A stretch of DNA of 64,000 nucleotides from Pseudanabaena sp. M53BS1SP1A06MG (GCA_020404105.1 JADBWH010000029.1:27442-91441); one strand, 5' to 3'. Shown: positions 8,093 through 17,466, numbered from the stretch's first letter. The notes: generated by a model not told the origin, from the letters alone. Numbers and translations: made by a program.

Positions 8093-9004
8093 TTACTGAC
8101 GTAAAATCTCGCCAAACACTTTGGCAACACGGGTTTGAAAACGTTTATTATGTTGAAGTTTGAGAAATGGTCTGGTAATTTCCAATGATTTGCGGCGATC
8201 ACTATCCATAACTTTGACCAGACGTAAGGTTCCTAATTGAAACTCTTTCTGAACCATCAGTTCAGAGATGGCAGCAGCCCTTGCACTGCTTTCTAGAGCC
8301 GATTTTACCATCTCGCCACTGCTGAGCACTAACATAATTTCTAACTCCGAAGGATTCACTCCCCAACTAAGCAAAGCTTGTTCAAATACTTGTTGTGTAC
8401 CTGAACCTGACTCACGCATCACCCATGCAGTTTTGCCCAAATCATCAACGGTGATCTTTGGGCGTTCATACCATGGATGAGACTTACCCACGACAATAAG
8501 CAGGCGATCGCTACCAATTTCTTCTTGAGCTAAGTCCTTTTGTAATGATGGCTTCACATCAGCTTCGATCAAACCTAAATCAAATAACCCCGCAGCAGTT
8601 CCATCACAAATTTCTTCAGTGTTGGCAAGGGTACATTTGATTGTGATATTTGGATAAAGTTCCTGAAATCTGCTGATTTTGGCAGGTAGCCAATAGTTGC
8701 CAATCGTTAAACTCGTTCCTAGCTTTAGTTCACCACGTTGGAGATCGTTAAGTTCACGTAACCCTCTCTCCATTAATTTAATACGATCGATAATTTCCAT
8801 AGCTTCAGTTTGCAATAATAGACCTGCATCAGTAATTTCAATGTGGCGACCGATGCGATGAAATAGCTTTACTCCGTACCAAGCTTCTAGACTTTGAATA
8901 GCTGCACTGACAGCAGGTTGAGTGATATATAGGGCTTCGGCAGCACGAGTGAAATGCAAATGTTCAGCAACTGCAAGGAAAATTCGTAACTGTTCGAGAG
9001 TCAT
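8093..9004 (-). CDS. LysR-type transcriptional regulator
   Basis: A 303-residue regulator with an N-terminal winged helix MTLEQLRIFLAVAEHLHFTR, recognition helix TQPAVSAAIQSLEAWYGVKLF, and a two-domain effector region with ELKLGTSLTIGNYWLP and MRESGSGTQQVFEQAL. The length and order are standard for LysR regulators of the CysB/CbbR class. It lies convergent to DUF202 and divergent from the third CadD gene (9308) across a 303-base spacer that holds a family C repeat. LysR genes often control the divergent neighbour, so the 9308 transporter is a plausible target; this is inference. The small-molecule effector is unknown. Confidence 0.92.
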   Translation of the reverse strand: MTLEQLRIFLAVAEHLHFTRAAEALYITQPAVSAAIQSLEAWYGVKLFHRIGRHIEITDAGLLLQTEAMEIIDRIKLMERGLRELNDLQRGELKLGTSLTIGNYWLPAKISRFQELYPNITIKCTLANTEEICDGTAAGLFDLGLIEADVKPSLQKDLAQEEIGSDRLLIVVGKSHPWYERPKITVDDLGKTAWVMRESGSGTQQVFEQALLSWGVNPSELEIMLVLSSGEMVKSALESSARAAAISELMVQKEFQLGTLRLVKVMDSDRRKSLEITRPFLKLQHNKRFQTRVAKVFGEILRQ

Positions 9005-9144
9005 CTGCTCTATTATCTCTGGAATATAGATGAAATCAATCTTACATCACTTCAAATACCGTAAAATTAACGTTATATAGGGCTTTTCAAGCAAGGAAAT
9101 TCAATCTCAAGTCTTTTCTTCGCGCAGCCTTTACCTTTTTAGAT

Positions 9145-9246
9145 AAGTAGATGAGCATATTAAAACCTAAAACCAGAAATTGTTCCGCCCGCGTAGCGGG
9201 CGGAACAATCTTTTCGATTTTTATTTTATTTATGCCTAGCTACTTA
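9145..9246. repeat. Palindromic repeat, family C copy 2
   Basis: Diverged copy of the family at 1191-1294, with a GTTCCGCCCGC...GCGGGCGGAAC core and CTAGCTACTTA end. It occupies most of the LysR/CadD promoter gap. Confidence 0.8.
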
Positions 9247-9307
9247 GGAGCATTAACTCACTGGCGATAAAATAAGATAGAAACGCTTTAACTGAGGTAG
9301 AAACAAT

Positions 9308-9934
9308 ATGGAATGGTTCATCGGTACTGTGGCGATCGCCTTTACCGCATTTACGGCTACAAATATCGATGATATTCTCATCTTGACTGTTTTTTTTGCT
9401 CAGGTTGATGCAAAATTCCGTCCTCGCCACATTCTCATTGGTCAATATCTAGGATTTGCCGTAATTATCCTTGCGAGTTTACCTGGATATTTCGGGAGTT
9501 TAATCATTGATCACAAATGGATTGGCTTACTAGGCTTTTTACCAGTTGTGATCGGTCTCAAGGAATTATTGAAAAAGCCAGAAGAAATTACAGTCAAGAG
9601 TTGTGTAATTTCTACTACCAATCAGTCACCACTAATTGCGCCACAAACCTATCACGTAGCCGCAGTTACATTTGCCAATAGTGGCGATAATATTGGTATT
9701 TATATTCCCTTATTTGCGAGTAGTAATGTAATTTCCCTTTCAATTACGATCGCTACATTTCTATTGCTAATCGCTGTGTGGTGTTATGCTGCTTATCAAT
9801 TTAGCACTCATCCCGCGATCGCTAAGTTTCTTTCTCAATATAGCAATGCGATCGTGCCATTTGTGCTGATTGCTCTGGGTATCTATATCCTCTATGAGAG
9901 CGATACCTATCAGTTACTTCCTTTCTTTCGCTAA
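9308..9934 (+). CDS. CadD-family transporter, copy 3
   Basis: A 208-residue membrane protein close to the two other CadD-type copies: TATNIDDILILTVFFAQVDA, FRPRHILIGQYLGFA and TFANSGDNIGIYIPLFASS. Five to six hydrophobic segments fit a small cation permease. The start ATG follows GAGGTAGAAACAAT, with a GAGG Shine-Dalgarno. It is divergent from the LysR gene, which may regulate it. It is shorter than copy 2, which has an extra C-terminal helix. The cluster holds three paralogues that are clearly diverged from one another, suggesting old duplication rather than recent amplification. Confidence 0.88.
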   Translation: MEWFIGTVAIAFTAFTATNIDDILILTVFFAQVDAKFRPRHILIGQYLGFAVIILASLPGYFGSLIIDHKWIGLLGFLPVVIGLKELLKKPEEITVKSCVISTTNQSPLIAPQTYHVAAVTFANSGDNIGIYIPLFASSNVISLSITIATFLLLIAVWCYAAYQFSTHPAIAKFLSQYSNAIVPFVLIALGIYILYESDTYQLLPFFR

Positions 9935-10040
9935 ATTTTATGCCAAGACTGTGAAAGCGCAACCCGAAGGGGAGCACTTCCACAAACCCAAAAATCTACC
10001 AATGATTTATAAATGCCATATTGCGTTTTTCAAATGGGTA

Positions 10041-10128
10041 GTCATGTGAGGTATATGTGATGCGGGCTTCGCCCGCATCACATATACCTCAAGCTTAATA
10101 AATTCATTCGGTTTGCGTAGGTCCTAAC
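10041..10128. repeat. Palindromic repeat, family A, diverged copy
   Basis: A 20-bp perfect stem (10048-10067 with 10071-10090) with a GCGGGCTTCGCCCGC tip is followed by ATAAATTCATTCGGTTTGCG, the shared right end of family A. It lies between the third CadD gene and sbcD, in the 206-base gap. Confidence 0.75.
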
Positions 10129-10140
10129 AATAGCATTTTT

Positions 10141-11307
10141 TTAAGCGGATATTTCGCTAAACTCCATATACAACTCTTTGAAAGCGGTAATTACTTCAGG
10201 AGATAAGTTTTTTTGCCGATCGCGATAAAACTTTTGAAACTCAGTGATCGGATCGAATCGAGCATTATTCTTGGATTCAGGAATCTGTACTGAATCATTC
10301 ACAATTAGCTTAGGTTCGATGATCACAGCTTGCGGACAAACTTTTCGCACCCGATCTGCGAGTCCAATGGGCGGCGTATCCACAGCGATCGCAAATTTCA
10401 AATAGCCTTCAAAATTGTGATGAGATGCCAGATGCTCGTCGAGTTGCTCTAGATGACATTCCACAAGCTTAAGTGGTTTATGACAAGTAAGCGGTTGAAA
10501 TCGCACTTTAGCAGGTCGCCCAGTTTCCACTTCAATTAAATTAAATCCTTTCTCTTCATCTACTTCACCAAAATCCACTTGAATTAGCGAACCTGCATAA
10601 TAGGTTGGTGCAGCATTAGGGATTTGCTGTGGTCGGTGGATATGTCCTAAGCCCACATACTGACAATCCGAAGGAATCGATTGTCCTGAAAGACTGTACA
10701 TAGCACCACTATAAAAAGCTGCCTCAGAACCAGTAAACTTTGCACCATCAACAGTCATATGCGCCAGTATCACATTCACCGCGTCAGATTTAAAAGCATT
10801 AGCGAGGTCTTGCAGAACATAGGTGACTAGACTTTTATAATCATTTCTCTGTTCCAAAGCTTCCTTATTCCAAACATCTTCCGCGGCTAATAACTTCCGT
10901 TCCGACGCAAAGGGCATCGCACCAATGCACAGTTTGCCGCTCGCGGTTTCTAGATTGACAATGCCGCCTTCCTCGGCAATTCGGGGACGACCTAGAGCCC
11001 TCACTCCTGCCAGAGATAGCAAATGTGCAAGGCTATCAATACGGTTAGCCGAATCATGATTTCCTGCGATCGCTATGGAAGGAATACTTAACTGATTAAG
11101 CTTATAGAAAAAATCATAGGCAACCCGCTCGGCTTCAGTCGTGGGATTAGGTACGTCGAAAATATCGCCTGATACAAAAATGGCATCCACTTCAAATTCT
11201 TTTGCATATTTGAGGATTTCGTCTAGGGCTAAGGCAATTTCAGGTGTGCGATCGACTCCTTTTAACTTTCTACCTAAATGCCAATCTGAGGTATGTATTA
11301 AACGCAT
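10141..11307 (-). CDS. sbcD: Exonuclease SbcCD subunit D (SbcD)
   Basis: A 388-residue calcineurin-like phosphoesterase. Metal-binding motifs are in order: RLIHTSDWHLGR at the start, then VSGDIFD, AGNHDSANR, ILAHMTVDG and YVGLGHIHRPQ. Together these are the five Mre11/SbcD nuclease motifs. A C-terminal domain follows. SbcD pairs with the SMC-like ATPase SbcC to trim hairpins and double-strand-break ends. No SbcC gene is in this window, so the partner must be elsewhere; in many bacteria the two are adjacent. With so many palindromes in the region, a hairpin nuclease is of interest, although that is a general remark. Confidence 0.95.
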   Translation of the reverse strand: MRLIHTSDWHLGRKLKGVDRTPEIALALDEILKYAKEFEVDAIFVSGDIFDVPNPTTEAERVAYDFFYKLNQLSIPSIAIAGNHDSANRIDSLAHLLSLAGVRALGRPRIAEEGGIVNLETASGKLCIGAMPFASERKLLAAEDVWNKEALEQRNDYKSLVTYVLQDLANAFKSDAVNVILAHMTVDGAKFTGSEAAFYSGAMYSLSGQSIPSDCQYVGLGHIHRPQQIPNAAPTYYAGSLIQVDFGEVDEEKGFNLIEVETGRPAKVRFQPLTCHKPLKLVECHLEQLDEHLASHHNFEGYLKFAIAVDTPPIGLADRVRKVCPQAVIIEPKLIVNDSVQIPESKNNARFDPITEFQKFYRDRQKNLSPEVITAFKELYMEFSEISA

Positions 11308-11447
11308 AATCGAAGTTTACCAATGAGAGCTAGCTTGGTAGATCAGAAATAGCATGGATACTAAAATTACGCTACTTTGGGATGTACCAATAAAAAGTTA
11401 GCACTATCGATTCCAAGCAATGACGGTAATCATTTATAGCTAATAAT

Positions 11448-11508
11448 TATCATTAATAAATTTGTAATTGCAGAAATTACTTCAGCAATTACAAATTTAT
11501 TAATGATA
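11448..11508. repeat. 24-bp perfect inverted repeat
   Basis: Arms 11448-11471 and 11485-11508 are exact complements around a 13-base centre; AT-rich, with outer TATCATTAATA. It could be a terminator, a small-RNA stem, or a decayed mobile-element end. It also overlaps an AATTATCATTA motif resembling part of a Fur box. Confidence 0.65.
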
Positions 11509-11531
11509 GTCGTTTTGAATAATTTTTAGAG

Positions 11532-11595
11532 GAGGCTTCGACTTCGCTCAGCTAGCTTACACAGTGGGCTGGGCGAAGTCGAAGCTGTAGTTTTT
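11532..11595. repeat. Palindromic repeat related to family B
   Basis: It contains GGCTTCGACTTCGCTCAGC and its complement GGGCGAAGTCGAAGC, the core of family B (other copies at 19701, 25525 and 63547), without the outer ends. Confidence 0.6.
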
Positions 11596-11640
11596 TGAAT
11601 TATCTATAGCTATGCTTAAGTCTTAAAACCCTTGAAGATT

Positions 11641-11665
11641 GGATTGTCTGCTAAACAGACAATCC
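11641..11665. repeat. Short perfect hairpin
   Basis: GGATTGTCTG and CAGACAATCC flank a 5-base loop. Confidence 0.5.
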
Positions 11666-11750
11666 ACTATATGGTTTTTGGGCTTTAATTATGCTGAGCT
11701 AATTAATAGAGCTTGAGAAAAAATACTTTACTTAAATTACAGCCTATGTA

Positions 11751-11783
11751 TAATCTAATTGATAATATTTATCAATTAGATTA
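11751..11783. repeat. Perfect 15-bp inverted repeat
   Basis: Arms TAATCTAATTGATAA (11751-11765) and its exact complement (11769-11783) flank TAT. It lies 67 bases before the Fur box and contains GATAA half-sites, so it could be a second operator as well as a hairpin. Confidence 0.55.
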
Positions 11784-11849
11784 AGGCTAAGTAACTCATA
11801 AAGTCATATTTTTGACTAAATGATACTTATAAAGTTTAATGAAATAAAT

Positions 11850-11868
11850 AATAATGATAATCGTTATC
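11850..11868 (+). promoter_or_regulatory. Fur box upstream of porin
   Basis: AATAATGATAATCGTTATC matches the Fur consensus GATAATGATAATCATTATC at 17 of 19 positions. It sits 39 bases before the porin start, the usual place for a repressor site. This suggests iron-dependent repression of the porin gene. Confidence 0.75.
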
Positions 11869-11906
11869 AATTTAAGATCACATAAATTTAGGTGAGGAAC
11901 TACTCT

Positions 11907-13538
11907 GTGGCTAAGGTTTGGTCTCAACAAGTGCAAGTATCTCTGGTTGGTGCGATCGCTATTTCTGCGATCAGTATAAATGCGAGTGCATCTGCTCAAT
12001 CACAACAATTGACTTCAGTTGCAACTCAAGATGTCATCGGGCTAAATGTTACATCGGTCTCTCAACTTAGCGATGTCCGTCCTACCGATTGGGCTTTTAC
12101 CGCTTTGCAATCCCTTATTGAGCGCTATGGCTGCATCGCAGGATATCCTGATCGCACATTTCGCGGAAAACAAGCGACGAGCCGTTATGAATTTGCCGCA
12201 GGTTTGAACGCTTGTTTAGACAAAATCAATGAGATTATTTCCGCAGGTTTAGCTGACAAGGTTAGTAAAGACGACCTAGCCACATTGCGAAAATTGCAAG
12301 AAGAATTTGCCGCAGAGTTAGTGACCTTGCGTGGGCGGGTGAATGTCTTAGATGCTAAAGTTGTGAACCTTGAAGCCCAGCAGTTCTCCACAACGACAAA
12401 ACTTGATGGTCAGGTAATTGTAGCGGTTTCGGCAAGTGGTTCGGGAACAGATAATCTGTTAATTCCAATTGGAAATCTTTCAGGCAATTCAGGGAAAGCG
12501 AATACAACTGTAATTAATCGCGTGCGACTGAATTTGAATACCAGTTTTACGGGCGAGGATTTGTTGCTCACACGATTAGAAGTAGGCAATGGCGGTGCGA
12601 GTGTGAGCAATTCTCTGGATGCTGCGAATAGTGTCTTCCGTGGTTTTACAGGATTTAAGAATAGCTCTGTTGCTGACTACAGTGAGGTTGGCAATAATTT
12701 TATACAAGGACGTTTGCGTTATGATTTCCCCATTGGCAAGGATATTAGAGCGTCTGTAGGTCCAATCATTGCTTTAAACGATCACCTTGACAAAAATAGT
12801 TTTGCTAATGATGAATCCGTTGATTTTTCAACCCGTTTATTCATCAATAATCCGCTAATTTTGCCTGTAAACGATGGGGCTGGTGCGGCGATCGCATGGA
12901 ATATCAACGGTGGTGCTTTTAGCTTGAGAGTAGGATATGTGGCAGCGAATGCTAGTAGTCCAACTGTGAATGCTGGCGCTCCTAATGGAACGATTAACCA
13001 AGGCTTATTTGGAGACTCCTACCAAGGTACGTTTGAGTTTGAGTTTGCACCCAAAAATGGCGAGGATGAAAAACCTTTTGCCTTACGGTTGCAATATACC
13101 CGTGCATCTGTCAATAATCTCGATTACAACACTGGTGGCTTGAACCTAGAGTGGGCATTTAATAAAGCGATCGCTATTTTTGGTCGCTACGGCTTTGGCA
13201 ATATCAGCAATCGCGGTACAGCGATCACCACAGCACTGCCGACCTATATCAATGCTGGAACAACGGGTGATTCGCTTAGTCCGCAAACATGGTCAGTTGG
13301 GTTTGCCTTTCCTGATTTGTTTAAAGAAGGAGCAATGGCAGCGATCGCCGTGGGACAACCTCTAATTGAGAGTAAAGTTGGCAACGCCACACAAACAAAT
13401 GTGGAGTTGTTCTATCGCTTCCCAATTTCAAGCAATATCAGCATTACCCCCGATTTGCAGTTTATTTTCAATCCTAATAACAATAGTGGCAATAGCACTA
13501 TCACAGTTGGCACATTGAGAACAGTATTTACGTTCTAA
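11907..13538 (+). CDS. Iron-uptake type SLH-domain outer-membrane porin
   Basis: A 543-residue protein with a signal peptide (hydrophobic VSLVGAIAISAISINASASA, cleavage about residue 30). An SLH domain of about 60 residues follows (VSQLSDVRPTDWAFTALQSL, GYPDRTFRGKQATSRYEFAA), then a coiled-coil stretch and a C-terminal beta-barrel ending in Phe (FTF). The layout matches cyanobacterial SomA/OprB-type porins. I chose GTG 11907 because GGTGAGG lies 9 bases upstream; GTG 11892 is an alternative adding five residues. The Fur box at 11850-11868 supports a role in iron uptake; members of this group transport inorganic iron across the outer membrane. Confidence 0.88.
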   Translation: MAKVWSQQVQVSLVGAIAISAISINASASAQSQQLTSVATQDVIGLNVTSVSQLSDVRPTDWAFTALQSLIERYGCIAGYPDRTFRGKQATSRYEFAAGLNACLDKINEIISAGLADKVSKDDLATLRKLQEEFAAELVTLRGRVNVLDAKVVNLEAQQFSTTTKLDGQVIVAVSASGSGTDNLLIPIGNLSGNSGKANTTVINRVRLNLNTSFTGEDLLLTRLEVGNGGASVSNSLDAANSVFRGFTGFKNSSVADYSEVGNNFIQGRLRYDFPIGKDIRASVGPIIALNDHLDKNSFANDESVDFSTRLFINNPLILPVNDGAGAAIAWNINGGAFSLRVGYVAANASSPTVNAGAPNGTINQGLFGDSYQGTFEFEFAPKNGEDEKPFALRLQYTRASVNNLDYNTGGLNLEWAFNKAIAIFGRYGFGNISNRGTAITTALPTYINAGTTGDSLSPQTWSVGFAFPDLFKEGAMAAIAVGQPLIESKVGNATQTNVELFYRFPISSNISITPDLQFIFNPNNNSGNSTITVGTLRTVFTF

Positions 13539-13543
13539 ACTAA

Positions 13544-13636
13544 TAGGACTTACGCATTGGGTAGATGTGGTGCGGGCGAAGCCCGCACCACATCTACCTC
13601 AATCCTAAGAAATTCGTTCGGTTTGCGTAAGTCCTA
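13544..13636. repeat. Palindromic repeat, family A
   Basis: About 93 bp; ends TAGGACTTACGCA and TGCGTAAGTCCTA, central GATGTGGTGCGGGCGAAGC with its complement. It directly follows the porin stop by a few bases. Confidence 0.85.
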
Positions 13637-13710
13637 TACTATGTAGCGTTTTTCAAGCAACTATAACTTTGATTGGAGAAATAATTTGTAAGGCAAATCA
13701 TCTCTCAAAA

Positions 13711-15684
13711 TCAGTTTTTCAAGGCAATTTCTTTAGAGATTGTTGCCGCTAGTGGTAACTCGCAACGATCTTGATATACGCTTAGGTCAAACCAGAAGGT
13801 TGTACCCACACCGATCTCACTCTTAATGTGAATCGTGCTATGGTGCTTTTCGATGATATTACGGACGATCGATAGACCTAAGCCAGTGCCTTCGAGAGTA
13901 TGTACTTTATCCTCAACACGATAAAAACGATCAAATACGCGATCGCAATCTTCCGCAGGAATTCCACAACCAGTATCCTCAACCTCGACTCGCACATAGT
14001 TAATAATGCGATGGGGTTGGGTAGTAGTTTGATCTTGCCAAGGATAAACACGAATTATGACTTTACCGCCAGATTCAGTGAATTTGAGAGCATTGCCAAC
14101 AAGATTTGATAAAACCTGTAAAGTCAAATCATAGTTACCCCAAATTCTCTCAAGATTTGGCGCAATTTCTTGTATTAGCTCAATACCTTTAGAGGAAGCA
14201 TTGAGTTTATAGGTGCGTACCGTTTGTTCAACCGTTTCGGATAGATCGATCGCTGAGAAATGATATTGACGACCTGACTCTAGGCGCGAGAGATCTAAGA
14301 CATCATTGACAAGGCGCGTTAAGCGATCAGTCTCATTATTTGCCGTGCCGAGAAATTCTTTTTTCTGTTCATCACTTAACTCATCACCATATTCATGCAA
14401 AGTCTCAATAAAGGACTTGATATTAAATAAGGGTGTACGTAACTCATGGCTAACATTGCTAATAAAGCGGCTTTGGGCAGCATTTAGCTCCACCTCACGG
14501 GTGATATCCTGAATTGTAATCGCAATTCCCTTAATTTCGTTGCTGGAACTGAGTACACTGGTAATCCAGATTCTAAAGGCATGGTCTAGCAATGAGTCTC
14601 CCTTATCTCCCGATGCCATAATCCGAAATTCACTCCCCTCGCGATCGCCTGTAGCAATTTGCATAAGTGATCGCCCTAATTCTTCACTGAGACGCTCTGG
14701 TAAAATATTCAGAATACTTTTACCTTTCCAGCTACTATTTTCCGCATCCTGCTCCCAGCCCATGATTTTAATTGCCGCAGGGTTAGCAAGGACAATTCGC
14801 ATATCCGAGTCGAGTAATAACGCCCCATCCGCGATCATTGATACTAAGGTTTCTAGCTTTGCCTTTTGAGCAGTTAACTCCTCAATATTTTGCTCCTCAT
14901 AGGTTTTCAGACGCTGAGCCATTTCATTAAAACTCCGAATCAATTCCCCTAATTCGCCACCAAAAGGCAGATCAATGCGCTGCTTAAAATTACCACTGGC
15001 AATATTTTGTACCCCTGCCACTAGTTCTCGTAGTGGTCGAGTAATGGTTACCGCATTTGAGGCAGCCCCTAAAATGACCATTGCCCAAATCGACACAAAT
15101 ACGGCTGTGGTGACATCTAAGGTCAGGCTCGAAGATGCAACTGCTGTAGGATTGGGATTTATCCCGATCGCAATAATTCCTAAGGATTTCCCATTATGTT
15201 GTAGATTTACAAAAATATCGGTTACTTCGCCCTGTGGTGTAATATGCTGACGTACTAAAGGTCGATCAGGGCGCGTCGTTGGGTCTTCGGGTAGCTGAAT
15301 CCGTCTCCTGATGCTTAGCGAATTTTGCACTTCATTGGAGTTAAACGGGATACCATAAAAAATTTCACCATCGGGATCGGCGTAAAGAATATAGCGAATG
15401 CTAGAGCTACTATCGTAAAATTCTTTAGATAGACGTGTTACTTCCTCTAGATCATTTTTCGCAACTAAAGGGGCAACATTAGCAGCAAGTAACAATCCTA
15501 AGTCTTTGCCAAAGCGCGTATCATTGAGGCGGGCATCGGTCTGAATATCATTGACCGCCCAAAATGTGACCGCACTCATTAACAAAGATACTAACAGTGT
15601 AATCAGAGCCATTAGCTTGGTTTGTAGTGAAAACTCTGTCCACCAACGTCGAGGTGTATTGTAAATTTGAATCAAAAAGTTCAT
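13711..15684 (-). CDS. nblS: Sensor histidine kinase NblS/Hik33 (DspA)
   Basis: A 657-residue kinase. Two membrane helices (about residues 24-44 and 180-205) flank an extracytoplasmic loop with SSIRYILYADPDGEIFYGIP, a segment shared by NblS/Hik33. A HAMP domain follows, then a PAS domain (ADGALLLDSDMRIVLANPAA), the phospho-acceptor helix FISNVSHELRTPL and an HATPase domain (DTGCGIPAEDCDRVFDRF, EGTGLGLSIV). I used ATG 15682-15684; a longer frame upstream lacks family support. NblS controls high-light, phycobilisome and cold/nutrient responses in cyanobacteria, probably signalling through RpaB. The gene is divergent from an orphan membrane protein gene 81 bases away. Confidence 0.9.
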   Translation of the reverse strand: MNFLIQIYNTPRRWWTEFSLQTKLMALITLLVSLLMSAVTFWAVNDIQTDARLNDTRFGKDLGLLLAANVAPLVAKNDLEEVTRLSKEFYDSSSSIRYILYADPDGEIFYGIPFNSNEVQNSLSIRRRIQLPEDPTTRPDRPLVRQHITPQGEVTDIFVNLQHNGKSLGIIAIGINPNPTAVASSSLTLDVTTAVFVSIWAMVILGAASNAVTITRPLRELVAGVQNIASGNFKQRIDLPFGGELGELIRSFNEMAQRLKTYEEQNIEELTAQKAKLETLVSMIADGALLLDSDMRIVLANPAAIKIMGWEQDAENSSWKGKSILNILPERLSEELGRSLMQIATGDREGSEFRIMASGDKGDSLLDHAFRIWITSVLSSSNEIKGIAITIQDITREVELNAAQSRFISNVSHELRTPLFNIKSFIETLHEYGDELSDEQKKEFLGTANNETDRLTRLVNDVLDLSRLESGRQYHFSAIDLSETVEQTVRTYKLNASSKGIELIQEIAPNLERIWGNYDLTLQVLSNLVGNALKFTESGGKVIIRVYPWQDQTTTQPHRIINYVRVEVEDTGCGIPAEDCDRVFDRFYRVEDKVHTLEGTGLGLSIVRNIIEKHHSTIHIKSEIGVGTTFWFDLSVYQDRCELPLAATISKEIALKN

Positions 15685-15765
15685 CTTTTTGTAGGCATTT
15701 GTTAGATTTTTGTATGGCTTTTCGGTTAATATGTGCGATCGAAACGCAAGGATGAGGATCTCAAG

Positions 15766-17364
15766 ATGGATGAGGCTACTATTGTCAGTGCGATACAGGC
15801 AGACCTTCAAAACTATAAAGTAAAAGCCCAAATCCGACGCAAGGAATCTCAGCTACATGTTCTAATCTCTAGAGCCGAAGGCGATGAGATTGACTATGCA
15901 TCTCTCTATGATATTGTGAAACGCCGTGTTGATAAGCTAGGTATCGAATGGGCAAATAGTTTAGTACTATATGGCAAAATTGCTGGAGCCAAACATCCCG
16001 AGTGGCGAAAAAAAGGTGATTTAAAGCCGCCTTTACCTTTAATTGAATTTGATCTCGATGACCTAGAAGAATTAGAAGGGCTAGAAGATCTAGTCAATCT
16101 CACTTTACCAACAGAAACCATTGATAAGACTTCGACTCAAGTAAAAGAGCTTAAGTCCGAGAGTCACGAAAATTTTGAAAGTTTTAAGCAAAGCATTGAG
16201 AATGACCTAAGAAGAGCAGCTTTAAAAAATGGTAATAATAATGATATTAATGTGAGTGGCAATGGGATTCACAAAAAAGAGCGGACTGAGGACTTTGATT
16301 TTGGGGATTTAGATTTTGGGGAATTTAAACTAGATAATCTCAATCAAAAAACCTTTAAGTTAGACAAACTAGAACCAACTCCTCTTGATGCGGATGCTTT
16401 TGATTTAAAGCATCCATCTCTAAATAATCGATCGCCTGTAGATAAAGACACTTGGTTAGATGATAATCTTGCCTCAGACCAAACCACAATGGCAATGCCA
16501 TTGCTGCCCCCACCACCATTGCCACCTAAAAAACAGATTCCGAAACCTAGCGATGAGATTGAAAATCAGCCAGAACTAGCAGATACAACTGCATCTAAAT
16601 CCAAATCATTGCTTATATCTAGTGTCTTTATAGTCCTAGCAATCAGTGTCGTGGGGATATGTGGTTGGCTCCTATGGGAGAGGTCACTACAGCAAAAATA
16701 TATTGCCAATGCCCGTGATCTGAGCAACCAAACTCTCAATCCCAAAACAGCAACAAAATTAGAATCTCTGACTGAAACTCGTAATCATTTACAGTTAACT
16801 ATTTTACAACTGGAAGATATTCCTGAGCGTCCTGCTTCATTGTATACAGATGCTCAAGTTGAGTTAACAACACTGCGTCCGAAGTTAGAGGAATTTGATC
16901 GCAAGATTAATCTAGAGCAGGATGCGAATAAGAAGTTGGAGTCAGCAAAGAATGGTACGATTGAGGCAGCTAAACTAGTCCAAAATCCACCTCATAAATC
17001 TACTGTTTGGAAATCTGCTCAAGAGAAGCGTCAACAAGCGATCAAATTATTGGAAGAAGTTCCTACCGATTCTTTGCTATACGCTGATGCTCAAAAAGCA
17101 CTCAAAATCTATCGTTCTGAATTAGTCCAAATCAGCAAATGGGTAGATATACAACAGAGAGCTGAGTCGGCAGCAGCTAATGTCAATCCTATTGTCGCGA
17201 ATCAATTAAAGCAGTTGAAGAGCAAAGCTCCAGAAAAGCTGAAATTTTTACCTCAATGCAAGATTATTTTACAACCGCAAATTTCTAATTTGGATGGTCA
17301 AAGGGTAGGATTGCCCACAGTTACGCTCACTGAATATCTATGTGCCTATTTCTGGGATTCATAG
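15766..17364 (+). CDS. Acidic single-pass membrane protein of unknown function
   Basis: A 532-residue protein. The N-terminal 110 residues look like a folded domain (IQADLQNYKVKAQI, YASLYDIVKRRVDKL, ANSLVLYGKIAGAKHPEWRK). A long acidic, low-complexity region follows (FDLDDLEELEGLEDL, FDFGDLDFGEF), then a membrane helix at about residues 281-304 and a coiled-coil C-terminal part. I chose ATG 15766 because GGATGAGGATC lies just upstream. No family was recognised. It is transcribed divergently from nblS, but nothing links the two functionally beyond that. Confidence 0.75.
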   Translation: MDEATIVSAIQADLQNYKVKAQIRRKESQLHVLISRAEGDEIDYASLYDIVKRRVDKLGIEWANSLVLYGKIAGAKHPEWRKKGDLKPPLPLIEFDLDDLEELEGLEDLVNLTLPTETIDKTSTQVKELKSESHENFESFKQSIENDLRRAALKNGNNNDINVSGNGIHKKERTEDFDFGDLDFGEFKLDNLNQKTFKLDKLEPTPLDADAFDLKHPSLNNRSPVDKDTWLDDNLASDQTTMAMPLLPPPPLPPKKQIPKPSDEIENQPELADTTASKSKSLLISSVFIVLAISVVGICGWLLWERSLQQKYIANARDLSNQTLNPKTATKLESLTETRNHLQLTILQLEDIPERPASLYTDAQVELTTLRPKLEEFDRKINLEQDANKKLESAKNGTIEAAKLVQNPPHKSTVWKSAQEKRQQAIKLLEEVPTDSLLYADAQKALKIYRSELVQISKWVDIQQRAESAAANVNPIVANQLKQLKSKAPEKLKFLPQCKIILQPQISNLDGQRVGLPTVTLTEYLCAYFWDS

Positions 17365-17466
17365 CTTTGTTTTCGAGTAAAGTTTGAACGTATCGCTGAG
17401 CAATATGTGTAAACTTTGTTGATTGTTTAGCTCCAAAACTTTGATAACTACTGAGTGGGATTTTCC

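Larger units (their letters stand above)
11308..11906. other. 600-base spacer before the porin gene
   Basis: No coding region is supported. The gap holds four inverted repeats (11448-11508, about 11532-11595, 11641-11665, 11751-11783) and a Fur box (11850-11868), listed separately. It ends in the Shine-Dalgarno GGTGAGG used for the porin start. Confidence 0.65.
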
